A stretch of 64,000 bases of DNA from Chitinophagales bacterium. Its GTDB lineage: Bacteria; Bacteroidota; Bacteroidia; Chitinophagales; Chitinophagaceae. Made by a program: the position numbers and the translations under genes. The DNA is taken from NCBI GenBank assembly GCA_015655125.1, contig JAATFP010000043.1:62001-126000 (forward strand). Direction: 5' to 3'. The notes under the pieces are model-generated. The model was not told where the DNA came from. It ran no database searches and was given only the letters and a program-made list of their open reading frames with translations. Each line of letters starts with the position of its first letter. Position 1 is the first letter of the stretch. Below, in pieces: positions 25,764-35,929 of this stretch.

Positions 25764-26519
25764 CTAAATTCCTTGTCCGCCCGAAACCTCAATTCTCTGC
25801 GCCGTTATCCATCTTGCATCATCTGTACATAAGAATGCGACCACGCCGCCGATATCGTCCGGTAGGCCCACCCGGCCCAATGCGGTTATAGAAGCGATTT
25901 GTTTGTTAAGCTCCTCATTGTCGCGTACTGTACCGCCGCCAAAATCCGTTTCGATCGCGCCCGGCGCAACGATATTTACGCGGATGCCACGTGTACCCAG
26001 TTCTTTTGCCTGATAGCGTGTGAGTACTTCCATGGCCCCTTTCATACTTGCATACGCCGCATAACCGGGATATGAAAAGCGTGCAAGGCCCGTTGAAATA
26101 TTTACAATACCACCGCCATCAGCCAATATAGGTAATGTTTTTTGTGCAAGAAAGAACGGTCCTTTGAACTGGATGTTGAGCAGTTGATCAAACTGCGATT
26201 CAGTGGTGTCGGCAAAACCTGCATAAATGCCGATGCCGGCATTGTTTACCAAAAAATTGATCTTGTCAGCGCCGAACACTTGTTTCAGAATATCGCTTAC
26301 ATTGCCTGCAAAGCCATCGAAAGACGAGGCGTCGCCGACATTGAGTTGCAATGCTGCTGCTTTTTGCCCGAGCGCTTCAATTTCCTTTACAACGGCTTCG
26401 GCTTCACCTTGCCGACTGTTGTAGGTGATGATCACATCCAACCCTTTTTTAGCGATACTGATCGCCATGTTCTTTCCCAATCCGCGGCTGCCGCCGGTTA
26501 CGAGTGCTATGTTGCTCAT
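25764..26519 (-). CDS. SDR-family oxidoreductase (FabG-like)
   Basis: The 251-residue enzyme is a classical short-chain dehydrogenase. The cofactor loop is TGGSRGLGKNMA (TGxxxGxG) near the start, NNAG is near residue 92, and the catalytic Ser is in NISTGLARF. The YxxxK pair is in YAAYASMKGA, and PGAIETDFGG is at the substrate side. Arg-like residues after the second strand favour NADPH, but that is a guess. The substrate is unknown. An AraC-type regulator lies 269 bp upstream on the same strand and may control it. Confidence 0.88.
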   Translation of the reverse strand: MSNIALVTGGSRGLGKNMAISIAKKGLDVIITYNSRQGEAEAVVKEIEALGQKAAALQLNVGDASSFDGFAGNVSDILKQVFGADKINFLVNNAGIGIYAGFADTTESQFDQLLNIQFKGPFFLAQKTLPILADGGGIVNISTGLARFSYPGYAAYASMKGAMEVLTRYQAKELGTRGIRVNIVAPGAIETDFGGGTVRDNEELNKQIASITALGRVGLPDDIGGVVAFLCTDDARWITAQRIEVSGGQGI

Positions 26520-26788
26520 GTTTCTCTTTTTGTTCAGGATTTACCGGGTCAGGAATTTGACAGGCATTACATCCTGCAGCAATTTCCTGAATAGCTAATC
26601 TTGAAATTTTAATTATTTTTACGGTACAAAATTAGACCGTATAATAGGTAGAAAAATGGTGTACTCTTCACAATCTCGATCGGCATTGACAGAGTGGGGG
26701 GATTGCTTTTTGCATTTATACGATTCTGTAGTTTTGTCAGGTGGAGGAACAATGCCTGCGATAAAAATGGCTGGCTGACAAACCCCTG

Positions 26789-27151
26789 CTAATCCTTCAG
26801 CAGTGAAAACCCCGACCTGTATTGTAAAGGCGTCATTCCACACATGCCTTTAAAGAATTTTGTGAAATCAGACGGATCGTTATACATAAATTTATACCCG
26901 ATCTCGGCAACCGGCAGATCTGTTTCTTTGAGAAGACGTTGTGCTTCTGAAAGAATATTCTCTTCCATAAAATCACATACCGATTTTCCCATGGTTAGTT
27001 GAATCGTATTGCTGAGGTGGCCGGGTGCAACAAAAAGCCGTGCGGCAAAATCCCGGGTATGGAAACGTTTTTCTGCACGGCCGTTCTTCAGATCCTCGAG
27101 ATGGGCACTTGCTAATTTTAAAAAATCCTCGGTGATTTGCTCATTACGCAT
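26789..27151 (-). CDS. AraC-family transcription regulator (DNA-binding domain only)
   Basis: The 120-residue protein is a stand-alone AraC DNA-binding module with two helix-turn-helix units. The first contains DFAARLFVAPGHLSNTIQLT and the second contains VAEIGYKFMYNDPSDFTKFF, ending GMCGMTPLQYRSGF, the family signature. A short helical lead (LASAHLEDLKNGRAEK) precedes it. Such one-domain members are frequent in Bacteroidetes and are probably not truncated. The likely target is the SDR gene downstream, which is an inference from position. Confidence 0.85.
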   Translation of the reverse strand: MRNEQITEDFLKLASAHLEDLKNGRAEKRFHTRDFAARLFVAPGHLSNTIQLTMGKSVCDFMEENILSEAQRLLKETDLPVAEIGYKFMYNDPSDFTKFFKGMCGMTPLQYRSGFSLLKD

Positions 27152-27280
27152 ACAAATGGAATTACGAAGAAAAGTCGGGTTCCAAAATTACGGTAATAAT
27201 TATAATTTTGTTGTATAGGTATTGCAACAATTCTATGTTTACAATCGATCGGATGGCAGAATCTGGGAATCGTGCAAATC

Positions 27281-27490
27281 TTATCCCGCTTTGCCCCTGT
27301 TATAAGACACACTTTCTATCCATTGTCTTATTTCCTGCGGGGTGCGATTCATTTTTTTAGCAAGGCGATTCAGCAACTCGTCGGTATGAGAAGGTTCATA
27401 ATCGAGATCTTCGTCAGTCAGCTCAATATTGATTTCTTTAAGCATTTCCTTTACTGCTGGCCAGGGTGCTTCCAGCTTGAGTTCGCTCAT
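27281..27490 (-). CDS. CsbD-like stress protein
   Basis: The 69-residue protein reads LEAPWPAVKEMLKEINIELT then DEDLDYEPSHTDELLNRLAK, followed by a final helix. That is the CsbD-like pattern of W..K..K......LTDDDL....G..DEL..RL. CsbD-like proteins are induced by general stress, and their biochemical role is unknown. I start at the ATG at 27490 rather than 27532 because the family begins here. Confidence 0.72.
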   Translation of the reverse strand: MSELKLEAPWPAVKEMLKEINIELTDEDLDYEPSHTDELLNRLAKKMNRTPQEIRQWIESVSYNRGKAG

Positions 27491-27626
27491 GTTTGCAATT
27501 TTATGATGAACGGCATATAGTAGCAAAATCATGCCAGGGAGCTAATGCGTAAAATGGTCAGCAACACTCCCCGCGTGTCTGCGGTATTATATGATTCAAT
27601 TTGTACTTGTCTTTTTTGATTTATAA

Positions 27627-28415
27627 TTATAAAAACGTATGCCCAACCAATTTTACCGGCATTTCATAATCTTTCTGATAAAAAACTATTTTTTCCATGC
27701 TGGTGTTATTGGCACGATTCGATTTGATATATATGTCGTAATAATTGCCGGGGCCGGCTTGCCCTTGTGACCGGACAGCGTAAGTGGAGCTGTCTTTTAC
27801 GATATCAAAGCTCTTGACCGGGCCGAGCTGACGGGAAGCATTGTCGAGGAATTTTTTCCAGGTGCCGCGTGGTGTAACGGCCAAAGCGCTTTCTGCACAA
27901 AAGTCGATCGCGGCATCATAATTGCCAGACTTCACATCATTCATGTATTGACCAGCTTGTTTTTCACTTTCCGACACTGCAGAAATATAATCGGCTTTCT
28001 GGTGCCGAAAGTGATAGTTATATATTTTCATGCTTCCACCCTTGTCTTCGATCATCGTAAGCGAATCTTTTGATATACCGTACTGCCATGTGGTTTCATA
28101 GGCTACAATTACTGTAGTACCGATGCTCATAGAAGTCTGTATGTTGAAATCGCTTGTCTTTGTAAAAGAAATGAGCTTGCCCAGCAAAGTGTTGTTTCTT
28201 TCAAAACCACGGATCCATTTCTCTTTTGAATCGGCTTCCAATCCTTTGCTGCTTATGAGTTCAAGGGCTGAATCATATTTCTTTTCCTGAAGACTTTTGT
28301 AAAATGCTTCTGCGGAGGTACGGGCCCTTTCGTTCAGCTTACCCGAATTGCAGGCAGAAAAAAATCCGATGATGAAAACTGCCGATGTAAACAGCAAAGT
28401 GATTCTCTTTTTCAT
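27627..28415 (-). CDS. Lipoprotein with tandem NTF2-like halves
   Basis: From the ATG at 28415 the product has about 262 residues. Its signal peptide ends FFSACNSG, a lipobox with Cys near 18. Two similar halves follow: AFYKSLQEKKYDSALELISS in the first and QYMNDVKSGNYDAAIDFCAE in the second. Each is followed by a helix and beta strands, as in cystatin/NTF2-like or DUF4019-type domains, which suggests an internal duplication. The function is unknown. It is divergent from nagA. Confidence 0.65.
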   Translation of the reverse strand: MKKRITLLFTSAVFIIGFFSACNSGKLNERARTSAEAFYKSLQEKKYDSALELISSKGLEADSKEKWIRGFERNNTLLGKLISFTKTSDFNIQTSMSIGTTVIVAYETTWQYGISKDSLTMIEDKGGSMKIYNYHFRHQKADYISAVSESEKQAGQYMNDVKSGNYDAAIDFCAESALAVTPRGTWKKFLDNASRQLGPVKSFDIVKDSSTYAVRSQGQAGPGNYYDIYIKSNRANNTSMEKIVFYQKDYEMPVKLVGHTFL

Positions 28416-28541
28416 GGAATGTTTTTTATTTTCTGATTGATTGTTCCACAAAGTTACCCACCGGCGACGAAACAAAATCTGCAATCCATTAATCAAATGC
28501 CATTCAATAAAGAATCTGCGATAAATTGCATAAAAATCTTC

Positions 28542-29657
28542 ATGCAAACAGCCATCAGCAATTGCAATATTTTTACGGGCAACGGGATAGTCAGGGATGC
28601 GGTGATTATTACAGAACAGGACATCATCATCGGCATACAAAAAGAAATCCCGCATGCGGCCAAACATATCGATCTTGGGGGCAGAAACATTTCGGCGGGT
28701 TTTCTGGATATCCAGGTGAACGGAGGCTGGCAGCTTTATTTTTCACAGTATCCGACAGAAGAAGCGTTGTTCGATATCTGCCGTGCCAGTCGCGACTTTG
28801 GTACAACACATGTTCTGCCTTGTCTTATTTCGTCTTCCCATGAACGTATTCTGCAAGCTATTAAAACAGTGCGTCATTTCATGCATACGCATGGTGAAGG
28901 TGTGGTGGGCATGCATCTCGAGGGGCCGTTCATCAACCCCGAAAAGCGTGGCGCGCATGTGGCATCGTTGGTGCGAAAGCCTACGGATGCTGAATTACGG
29001 ACCATCATAAAAGAAGGGTGCGATGTGATAAAAGTGATGACGATCGCACCGGAATGTTTTAACGATGAGCAACTGGATATGTTGCTGGACAGCGGCATTG
29101 TGCTGTCTGCCGGCCACTCGGCGATGACATACGAACAGGCAGATCGTTGTTTCAAAAAAGGTATTGGGCTTGTAACACATTTATATAATGCAATGACGCA
29201 GCTGGAGCATCGCGCGCCCGGATTGGTGGGAGCCACATTTACAAATGATAACGTGTATGCACCGATCATATTGGATGGCGCACATTGCGATTATGCTGCT
29301 GCAAAGATCGCGTATAAAATAAAGGCCGATCACTTGTTTCTTATCAGCGACGCTGCTTTTTTAGGAAGAAAAGTACAGTCGTTTGTATTTGATGAATTTG
29401 ATGCGGCTTTGACCGGAGGATTTTACCGCAACAAAGAAGGAAAACTTGCGGGTGCGGCTATTTCTATGATGGAGGCTGTGCAAAATGCCGTAAAATATCT
29501 TGGTGTTTCTTTGCAGGAAGCTATTGAAATGGCAACGATCCGGGCCGCAAGGGCTATTCGAATGGAAGATAGCATCGGCCGGATCGCCAAGGGCTACCAG
29601 GCAAGATTCGTAGTATTCAATCATGATCTTTCACATTACGAAACGTTGATCGCCTGA
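28542..29657 (+). CDS. nagA: N-acetylglucosamine-6-phosphate deacetylase
   Basis: The 371-residue enzyme removes acetate from GlcNAc-6-phosphate in the cytoplasm, giving glucosamine-6-phosphate. Amidohydrolase-fold motifs are visible: SAGFLDIQVNGGW near the front, the metal-ligand Glu in GMHLEGPFINPEKRGAH, His in SAGHSAMTYEQ, His in GLVTHLYNAMTQLEHR, the DGAHCD loop and the catalytic Asp in LISDAAF. The normal PGFID.H metal motif is replaced by SAGFLDIQVNGG, as is usual in NagA. I chose 28542 because the conserved beta strand begins there. The NagX-type gene converges on it, so both act on amino sugars. Confidence 0.9.
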   Translation: MQTAISNCNIFTGNGIVRDAVIITEQDIIIGIQKEIPHAAKHIDLGGRNISAGFLDIQVNGGWQLYFSQYPTEEALFDICRASRDFGTTHVLPCLISSSHERILQAIKTVRHFMHTHGEGVVGMHLEGPFINPEKRGAHVASLVRKPTDAELRTIIKEGCDVIKVMTIAPECFNDEQLDMLLDSGIVLSAGHSAMTYEQADRCFKKGIGLVTHLYNAMTQLEHRAPGLVGATFTNDNVYAPIILDGAHCDYAAAKIAYKIKADHLFLISDAAFLGRKVQSFVFDEFDAALTGGFYRNKEGKLAGAAISMMEAVQNAVKYLGVSLQEAIEMATIRAARAIRMEDSIGRIAKGYQARFVVFNHDLSHYETLIA

Positions 29658-29765
29658 TGAAGAACAAGTGGTTTTTGACTGGGATAACCTTTGCATTTTG
29701 TGGGCGAGCGGATGTAGGAATTTAGATTGAAGTCTTCAATTATTTGAATCCAAACTCCTGCACTC

Positions 29766-30905
29766 TTAAACTCTGATGTAGATTTTCTTCCGGTCGAGCA
29801 GCCATGCAAAAAACCACATCATGATGATAAAGCAGATCGCGTACATCAACGATGCATTGAGTTCATTTTTGAAAACCGGTTTGCAAATACGCTCGTAGAA
29901 CCATTCAAACGGGTTTGGCTTGTAAGTGCCGGCCACAGGCAGTCTGATCAATCCCATTAATCTTGGCAATGCGCCGCTTAGCACAAAAATGAATAATGCA
30001 TTTTTCCCAAACACGTCAAAGAATCTGCTCCATGCACCGCGACTGTTTTTAAATTCGATGATATAAATAAGAACGCTTAGCACCATCATGGCAAGCCCCG
30101 TAGTGTAAACGGTGAAGCTGCTGGTCCAGATTTTTTTATTAAGGGGGAACGTCATGTCCCAGAAAAAACCAGCGAAGATGAGTATGCATCCGGTCATAAA
30201 CAAGCCGTTGAGCATCTCGTGTGTTTTACCTTTGGCGATAATATACTGGCCAACGAGATAGCCAAACACCACCTGCACGATTGATCCGAAAACACTCATC
30301 GTTCCTTCGGGGTCGAAGGCGACTCCTTCACCGTGATACATGTGATTTTCGCCGAGGAGTTTTATATCTACTGAAGTGCCGAACCAACCGTGGATGCTGA
30401 ACGGATCGGCGGGATTGGCCGCCAGGCAAAGGAACCAATAACCTAATAAGATCACGGCGCTTGCTACAAATGAGCCGCGCACTTTGAAAAAGTGAATGAT
30501 GATCGCTGCGAAAAAATAGGCGAGCGCAATGCGTTGCAGCACGCCAAATATCCGGAGATTGCCGAATGATTTGCCAACGAGATGACCGGTTTCTTCACTA
30601 TATTTTATAAACGGAAACCAGTTGAGCAGCAAGCCGATCAAAAATATCAGCAAGGTTCGTTTAATTACTTTTTTCCAGAAAGTGGCTTCGCCGGCGGCTT
30701 GCAGCTTTGGAATCACGAACGCCATGGCGTTGCCAACAGCAAATAAAAAAAACGGGAAAACCAGATCAGTAGGAGTGCATCCGTGCCAGTTGGCATGTTC
30801 GAGTGGCGGATAAATATGGCCCCAGCTTCCTGGATTATTCACCAGGATCATTAGCGCCACGGTTGCGCCGCGGAATACGTCGAGTGAATAAAAGCGGTTG
30901 TTCAT
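29766..30905 (-). CDS. NagX-type membrane acyltransferase (HGSNAT-like)
   Basis: The 379-residue protein has about ten membrane helices and opens YSLDVFRGATVALMILVNNP, the signature of the DUF5009/HGSNAT family. A conserved loop His lies in LEHANWHGCTPTDLVFPFFLF. Members acetylate glucosamine-type sugars across membranes or, as NagX, accompany chitin-sugar catabolism. Convergence with nagA supports an amino-sugar role. The ATG at 30905 is preferred to a GTG at 30935 because the conserved start follows it directly. Confidence 0.82.
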   Translation of the reverse strand: MNNRFYSLDVFRGATVALMILVNNPGSWGHIYPPLEHANWHGCTPTDLVFPFFLFAVGNAMAFVIPKLQAAGEATFWKKVIKRTLLIFLIGLLLNWFPFIKYSEETGHLVGKSFGNLRIFGVLQRIALAYFFAAIIIHFFKVRGSFVASAVILLGYWFLCLAANPADPFSIHGWFGTSVDIKLLGENHMYHGEGVAFDPEGTMSVFGSIVQVVFGYLVGQYIIAKGKTHEMLNGLFMTGCILIFAGFFWDMTFPLNKKIWTSSFTVYTTGLAMMVLSVLIYIIEFKNSRGAWSRFFDVFGKNALFIFVLSGALPRLMGLIRLPVAGTYKPNPFEWFYERICKPVFKNELNASLMYAICFIIMMWFFAWLLDRKKIYIRV

Positions 30906-31160
30906 GATGGCGGGTTTTATGTGGTGGGTGTTCACAATTTAAGGATTTATTCTTAATGGAAACACCTCATGGGGCAGACCACCGGCGACCGGTCACCGAC
31001 GACCGTTGTTTGTGGGCAAAAGATAGATCGTTGAATTTTCCATTTGATTGTTTTGGGTATGAGGTTTCAGGTCAAGGCAAAAAAATCCTGCCAATAAAAA
31101 TTGACAGGAATAGTAAGTATCTAAAAATAATTTTACTCCATCGGTCGTCGCTTATCTGCA

Positions 31161-33086
31161 CTAAACACGTTCACTTAATTCTAACCACCGCATCTCCTTC
31201 TCATCCAGTGCGGCAATGATTTCGCTTACGCGATCAGCTGCCTTTTGTAATTCATCGTAGGGGAGATTTTCGCTCATTTTTTGCTCCAGTTCTTGTTTTT
31301 CTTTTTGCAAAACAGGCAGTTCTTTTTCTAAACTTTCAAACTCAAACTTTTCTTTGAATGACAGCTTTTTCGGAGGCTCTGTCTTTGTTTGTGCTGTGGT
31401 AGTCAGTGAGCCGGTTTCTGTTGTCGGTTGTTTGTCGTCGGTGGCTGGGTCGGGCTTCATGATCTGCTGATCCATGTTTTCCAGCAAGCCCTTTTGCATC
31501 GCTTCGCGATATTGAGTGTAATTGCCCGGGTAATCGCGGATCACACCATTGCCTTCAAACGCAAAAAGGTGGTCCACCATCCGGTCCATAAAATAACGGT
31601 CGTGGCTCACGATCAAAATGCAACCGGGATATTCAAGCAGAAATTCTTCCAGCGTGCGAAGCGTTTGCAGATCGAGATCATTGGTTGGTTCATCGAGTAC
31701 CAGGAAATTGGGATTCAAAAACAGCACGCTCATCAGGTGCAGCCGGCGTTTTTCACCGCCGCTCAATTTGCTCAGCATCGTAAATTGCTGTTCGGCCGTG
31801 AAGCCGAATTTTTCCATGAACATGCTGGCAGACAATTTAGTGCCATCCGCCAGTGGAAAATATTCCGCCATATCTTTCACATATTCTATTGCACGTTTGT
31901 CGTTCTTGTATACCAGTCCATCCTGGCTGAAATTACCGAATACTACAGTGTCGCCGTGGTTGATCTTGCCGCTGTCAGGCAATTCAAGCTGAAGTGCAAT
32001 TTTGAGGAACGTGGATTTTCCCACGCCATTTTTTCCCACTACGCCAATGCGTTCGCCTCTTTTGAACGTGTAATCAAAACCTTTCATGATCGTAAGATTG
32101 CCGAAGGCCTTATTTACTTTTTTCAGTTCCAGGATCTTTCCGCCTAGACGTGTCATTTTTACCTGCAGGCTCACTTCGGCCACATCTTTTTGCTGTTTCA
32201 CCCGGTCTTCCACTTCTGCAAATGCATCCTGCCGGCTCTTGCTTTTGGTAGTGCGCGCTTTGGGTTGCTTGCGCATCCATTCGAGTTCCTTGCGAAAAAT
32301 ATTCTTGTCTTTCTGCAACTCGCTTTGCTGTACTTCGAGGCGCAGACTCTTTTGTTCTAAAAAATAATCGTAATTGCCTTTATAGACGTATACTTTTTCC
32401 TCGTCGATTTCCACAATCTCATTGCATACTGCATCGAGGAAATAACGATCATGCGTTACAAGCAGCAACGTGATCTTTGCGGCATCGAGATATTCTTCGA
32501 GCCACTCGATCATGCTCACATCAAGGTGGTTGGTAGGTTCGTCCAGAATGAGCAGGCAACGGCCTTCGTGCAGCTGCGCTTCGATGAGCGCCTGCGCAAG
32601 CGCCACGCGCTTTTTCTGGCCACCGCTGAGATTGCCAACTTTTTCGTTGAGTTGATGGAGGTTTAGTTTGCCAAGGATCTGTTTAAGGTCACTTTCAAAT
32701 GTCCAAGCGTTAAGGTCGTCCAGGCTGGCCATCAGGTCGCCGAGCTTGTCATGGTCATCAGAGCCTTCTTCCAGAAACACTTCATATTCTTTTACCACTT
32801 TCACCACTGGATTGTCGAGTCGCAGCACATTGTCCCAGATCGTTTTGCTGGGATCGAAATCATGATCCTGTTGCAACATGACGGTCTTGATGTCTTTGTG
32901 AACCCAAACGGTACCGGAATCTGCGGTGTCGAGGCCGGCAATGATCTTCATCAGCGTACTTTTTCCACTGCCGTTGCGGGCAACCAGCGCGATCTTGTCG
33001 CCTTCTTCTATATTAATAGTGATATTCTTAAAAAGGGTCCTGATCCCGAAAGATTTGGTCAGGTTCTCTACTGAGGCGTAATGCAT
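31161..33086 (-). CDS. ABC-F ATPase (Uup-like)
   Basis: The 641-residue soluble protein has two ABC ATPase domains and no membrane helices. The first has Walker [10 protein letters not shown], signature LSGGQKKR and Walker [11 protein letters not shown]. The second has [17 protein letters not shown] and [11 protein letters not shown] helical linker joins them, and a C-terminal coiled coil (about 560-641) matches the Uup layout. ABC-F proteins act on ribosomes or DNA-related processes; Uup is linked to ribosome and replication-related tolerance. TATTTTTG ends four bases before the ATG, suggesting a leaderless mRNA. It is divergent from the glycan locus. Confidence 0.88.
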   Translation of the reverse strand: MHYASVENLTKSFGIRTLFKNITINIEEGDKIALVARNGSGKSTLMKIIAGLDTADSGTVWVHKDIKTVMLQQDHDFDPSKTIWDNVLRLDNPVVKVVKEYEVFLEEGSDDHDKLGDLMASLDDLNAWTFESDLKQILGKLNLHQLNEKVGNLSGGQKKRVALAQALIEAQLHEGRCLLILDEPTNHLDVSMIEWLEEYLDAAKITLLLVTHDRYFLDAVCNEIVEIDEEKVYVYKGNYDYFLEQKSLRLEVQQSELQKDKNIFRKELEWMRKQPKARTTKSKSRQDAFAEVEDRVKQQKDVAEVSLQVKMTRLGGKILELKKVNKAFGNLTIMKGFDYTFKRGERIGVVGKNGVGKSTFLKIALQLELPDSGKINHGDTVVFGNFSQDGLVYKNDKRAIEYVKDMAEYFPLADGTKLSASMFMEKFGFTAEQQFTMLSKLSGGEKRRLHLMSVLFLNPNFLVLDEPTNDLDLQTLRTLEEFLLEYPGCILIVSHDRYFMDRMVDHLFAFEGNGVIRDYPGNYTQYREAMQKGLLENMDQQIMKPDPATDDKQPTTETGSLTTTAQTKTEPPKKLSFKEKFEFESLEKELPVLQKEKQELEQKMSENLPYDELQKAADRVSEIIAALDEKEMRWLELSERV

Positions 33087-33090
33087 GGCG

Positions 33091-33098
33091 CAAAAATA
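33091..33098 (-). promoter_or_regulatory. Putative -7 element TATTTTTG of the ABC-F gene
   Basis: The minus strand reads TATTTTTG, then four bases, then the ATG at 33086. A TTG lies about 20 bases upstream as a possible -33 element. Confidence 0.5.
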
Positions 33099-33168
33099 CA
33101 GGTTAAAAATTCAAAGTTCAATATTCAAAAATTGCGGCAGGCCCTTCAGCCTTCACTCCTTTTAAACC

Positions 33169-33204
33169 TTTTGAACCTTTTAAACCGGCGAAGCCGTATT
33201 TTTG
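33169..33204 (+). promoter_or_regulatory. Repeated promoter module upstream of the first glycan gene
   Basis: TTTTGAACCTTTTAAACC (33169-33186), ten bases, then TATTTTTG (33197-33204), then five bases and the ATG of the acetyltransferase. Two near-identical modules with the same internal spacing lie at 46780-46815 (minus) and 46880-46915 (plus). Confidence 0.6.
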
Positions 33205-33209
33205 CGATA

Positions 33210-33791
33210 ATGCAGGATCCTTTCATTCACCAAACGGCTGTTGTGGACCCGGGTGCCTTCATTGGCACGGGAACACGTATCTGGCATTTTTGTCATATCA
33301 TGCCGGGCGCCTTGGTTGGCAAAGATTGTAATATCGGACAAAATGTATTTATCGACAACAATACGTTGATAGGCAACAGGGTTAAAATACAGAACAATGT
33401 ATCAGTTTACAATGGCGTAACGATGGAAGATGATGTTTTCGTAGGACCTTCGGCCGTTTTTACGAATGTGATCAATCCGCGGAGTTTTATCGAAAGGAAA
33501 ACGGAGTTCCGGCCCACGTTGGTAAAAAGAGGTGCCACTATAGGTGCAAATGCTACGATTGTGTGCGGAAACGAGATCGGCGAATTTGCGCTGATCGGTG
33601 CCGGCGCGGTCGTCACGGATAACGTTCCGGCTTATGCCCTGATGACGGGCAGTCCGGCAAGGCAGCGCGGATGGGTGAGTGAAGCGGCTCATAAACTCGA
33701 ATTTGATGAGAATGGAAGTGCCTTTTGCGAAGCTGAAAATGTTTTTTACAAACTGGCAGGTAATACGATCACTAAAATTATAGATAAATAA
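33210..33791 (+). CDS. Hexapeptide-repeat sugar N-acetyltransferase (WbpD/WlbB-like)
   Basis: The 193-residue enzyme has left-handed beta-helix repeats of the type [33 protein letters not shown] and [13 protein letters not shown], and it ends with [19 protein letters not shown]. That C-terminal pattern is typical of the WbpD/WlbB group, which acetylates 3-amino groups of nucleotide sugars using acetyl-CoA. Together with the FdtA and FdtB homologues downstream, it is the best candidate for the final acetylation step of a dTDP-3-acetamido sugar. The ATG at 33210 is supported by the promoter module ending five bases before it. Confidence 0.82.
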   Translation: MQDPFIHQTAVVDPGAFIGTGTRIWHFCHIMPGALVGKDCNIGQNVFIDNNTLIGNRVKIQNNVSVYNGVTMEDDVFVGPSAVFTNVINPRSFIERKTEFRPTLVKRGATIGANATIVCGNEIGEFALIGAGAVVTDNVPAYALMTGSPARQRGWVSEAAHKLEFDENGSAFCEAENVFYKLAGNTITKIIDK

Positions 33792-33795
33792 TTAC

Positions 33796-34902
33796 ATGAA
33801 AGTAGCTTTGATTACTGGTATTACAGGGCAGGATGGATCTTATCTTGCCGATCTTTTGCTCGAAAAAGGGTATGAGGTGCATGGTGTTAAAAGGCGCTCG
33901 TCGCAGATCAATACCCAGCGCATCGATCATATTTACCAGGATCCCCACGAGAACAATGTACGGTTCAAATTACATTATGGCGACCTTACCGATTCAACGA
34001 ATATCATCCGCATTATTCAGGAAGTGCAGCCCGACGAGATCTACAACCTTGGCGCCATGAGCCACGTACACGTGAGTTTTGATACACCCGAATACGTAGG
34101 CAACACCGATGCACTTGGAACGCTGCGTATTTTGGAAGCTATCAGGATATTAAAGCTGGAGAACAAAACGCGTGTGTACCAGGCATCCACTTCTGAATTA
34201 TATGGATTGGTGCAGGAAGTGCCGCAATCGGAAAAAACCCCTTTTTATCCGCGTTCTCCTTATGCAGTTGCCAAGCAATATGCCTTTTGGATCACGGTCA
34301 ATTATCGCGAAGCGTATAATATATATGCCTGCAATGGTATTTTATTTAACCATGAGAGTCCCCTGCGCGGAGAAACATTCGTTACGCGGAAGATTACCCG
34401 CGCCGTAGCAGAAATTGTTTTGGGGATGCAGGAAAAACTGTGGCTGGGTAATTTGAATGCGCAACGCGACTGGGGCCATGCAAAAGACTACGTGGAGGCC
34501 ATGTGGCGCATCCTGCAGCAGGATGTGGCGGAAGATTTTGTAATTGCTACAGGGATTACCACCACGGTACGCGACTTTGTAAGAATGGCTTTCGGCGAAG
34601 CCGGCATCGAGCTGGAATTTCTCGGTGACGGAGAAACAGAAACCGCCATAGTAAGAGCCTGTCATGATGAAAAATACCAGCTTCCCATCGGCAAAGAAGT
34701 GGTAGCAGTAGACAAACATTATTATCGTCCCACGGAAGTGGATCTGCTTATCGGCAATCCTGCGAAAGCCAATACGAAACTCGGCTGGAAACCGAAATAT
34801 ACACTGCCCTTGCTTGTAAAAGAAATGGTGGCAGCAGATATTCAGCTGATGCGCATGCAACTGATGCTGAAAGAGAACGGTTATTTTAAAACAATCAGCT
34901 AG
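33796..34902 (+). CDS. gmd: GDP-mannose 4,6-dehydratase
   Basis: The 368-residue enzyme converts GDP-mannose to GDP-4-keto-6-deoxymannose in the cytoplasm. The Rossmann start is [20 protein letters not shown], followed by [19 protein letters not shown]. The catalytic Ser/Tyr/Lys region comprises [16 protein letters not shown] and [30 protein letters not shown] follows, all diagnostic of Gmd. It starts 4 bases after the acetyltransferase and precedes fcl by 7, so the three form an operon. Together with Fcl it makes GDP-L-fucose. Confidence 0.95.
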   Translation: MKVALITGITGQDGSYLADLLLEKGYEVHGVKRRSSQINTQRIDHIYQDPHENNVRFKLHYGDLTDSTNIIRIIQEVQPDEIYNLGAMSHVHVSFDTPEYVGNTDALGTLRILEAIRILKLENKTRVYQASTSELYGLVQEVPQSEKTPFYPRSPYAVAKQYAFWITVNYREAYNIYACNGILFNHESPLRGETFVTRKITRAVAEIVLGMQEKLWLGNLNAQRDWGHAKDYVEAMWRILQQDVAEDFVIATGITTTVRDFVRMAFGEAGIELEFLGDGETETAIVRACHDEKYQLPIGKEVVAVDKHYYRPTEVDLLIGNPAKANTKLGWKPKYTLPLLVKEMVAADIQLMRMQLMLKENGYFKTIS

Positions 34903-34909
34903 TACAACA

Positions 34910-35839
34910 ATGAAGTTTACCGATAAGATATATATAGCGGGTCATAACGGAATGGTAGGCTCTGCGATACTTCGACACCTCAAAGAAAAAGGGTTCAGCA
35001 ATTTTCTGCTCAGAAGTTCTGCAGAAACCGATCTGCGCAATCAGCAGGCGGTAAACGAATTATTTGAAAAAGAAAAACCGGATTATGTTTTCCTGGCAGC
35101 TGCGAAAGTGGGTGGCATCCAGGCAAATAATACGTTTCGCGCAGATTTCATTTACGATAACCTCATCATGGAGGCCAATATCATTCATGCATCTTATGTT
35201 CATAAAGTAAAAAAAATGTTGTTTCTCGGAAGCAGTTGCATCTATCCCAGGATGGCACCGCAACCGTTGAAAGAAGAATATTTGCTCACAGGCACCTTAG
35301 AACCTACAAATGAACCGTATGCAATTGCCAAGATTGCCGGAATAAAATTATGTGATGCTTACAGGGCGCAATATAATTGCGATTTCATCAGCGCCATGCC
35401 TACCAACCTGTATGGCCCGAACGACAATTACGATCTCAACAATTCCCATGTGTTGCCGGCCCTGCTCAAAAAATTTGATACGGCAGTGGCTAACAATGAA
35501 CCCACCGTAAGCGTTTGGGGAAGTGGAACACCGCTTCGCGAATTTTTACACGTGAACGATATGGCTGAAGCCTGTGTTTTTTTGATGCAAAACTACAGCG
35601 CTGAAGGTTGTGTGAACGTGGGTACCGGCACAGATCTTTCTATCAAAGATCTTGCATTGATGATAAAAGATATCACCGGTTTCAAAGGCGAAATCGTATT
35701 TGACAGCAGCAAGCCCGATGGCACCATGCGAAAACTGATGGATACCACAAAACTTACGGATCTCGGATGGAAATACAACATTGAGTTGCGTAACGGAATT
35801 GAAATGGTATACGACAGCTACAAAAAAGCGCAGCTTTAA
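34910..35839 (+). CDS. fcl: GDP-L-fucose synthase
   Basis: The 309-residue SDR-type epimerase/reductase completes GDP-L-fucose synthesis. IYIAGHNGMVGSAILRHLKE forms the NADPH loop, FLGSSCIYPRMAPQPLKEEY carries the conserved Cys and Ser, and NEPYAIAKIAGIKLCDAY gives the Tyr-Lys pair. MPTNLYGPNDNYDL and the later FLHVNDMAEACVFLM are diagnostic. It directly follows gmd. Its product should supply fucose for the polymer made by the surrounding glycosyltransferases. Confidence 0.95.
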   Translation: MKFTDKIYIAGHNGMVGSAILRHLKEKGFSNFLLRSSAETDLRNQQAVNELFEKEKPDYVFLAAAKVGGIQANNTFRADFIYDNLIMEANIIHASYVHKVKKMLFLGSSCIYPRMAPQPLKEEYLLTGTLEPTNEPYAIAKIAGIKLCDAYRAQYNCDFISAMPTNLYGPNDNYDLNNSHVLPALLKKFDTAVANNEPTVSVWGSGTPLREFLHVNDMAEACVFLMQNYSAEGCVNVGTGTDLSIKDLALMIKDITGFKGEIVFDSSKPDGTMRKLMDTTKLTDLGWKYNIELRNGIEMVYDSYKKAQL

Positions 35840-35886
35840 CTGTAGGCGATATCTTCAGAATCAGCCCTTTTTTGACAATAACAGAT

Positions 35887-35894
35887 TATATTTG
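35887..35894 (+). promoter_or_regulatory. Putative -7 element TATATTTG before the fdtA-like gene
   Basis: TATATTTG matches TAnnTTTG and lies 35 bases before the ATG at 35930, in the 90-base gap after fcl. It may start a second transcript for the FdtA sub-operon. Confidence 0.4.
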
Positions 35895-35929
35895 CCCAAT
35901 TTTCAAAGGGTATTTAAAAAATTTAATGA

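Noticed and set aside
30965..31010. ACCGGCGACCGGTCACCGACG-like short direct repeats
   Set aside because: They are short, imperfect and partly overlapping, with no wider structure around them.
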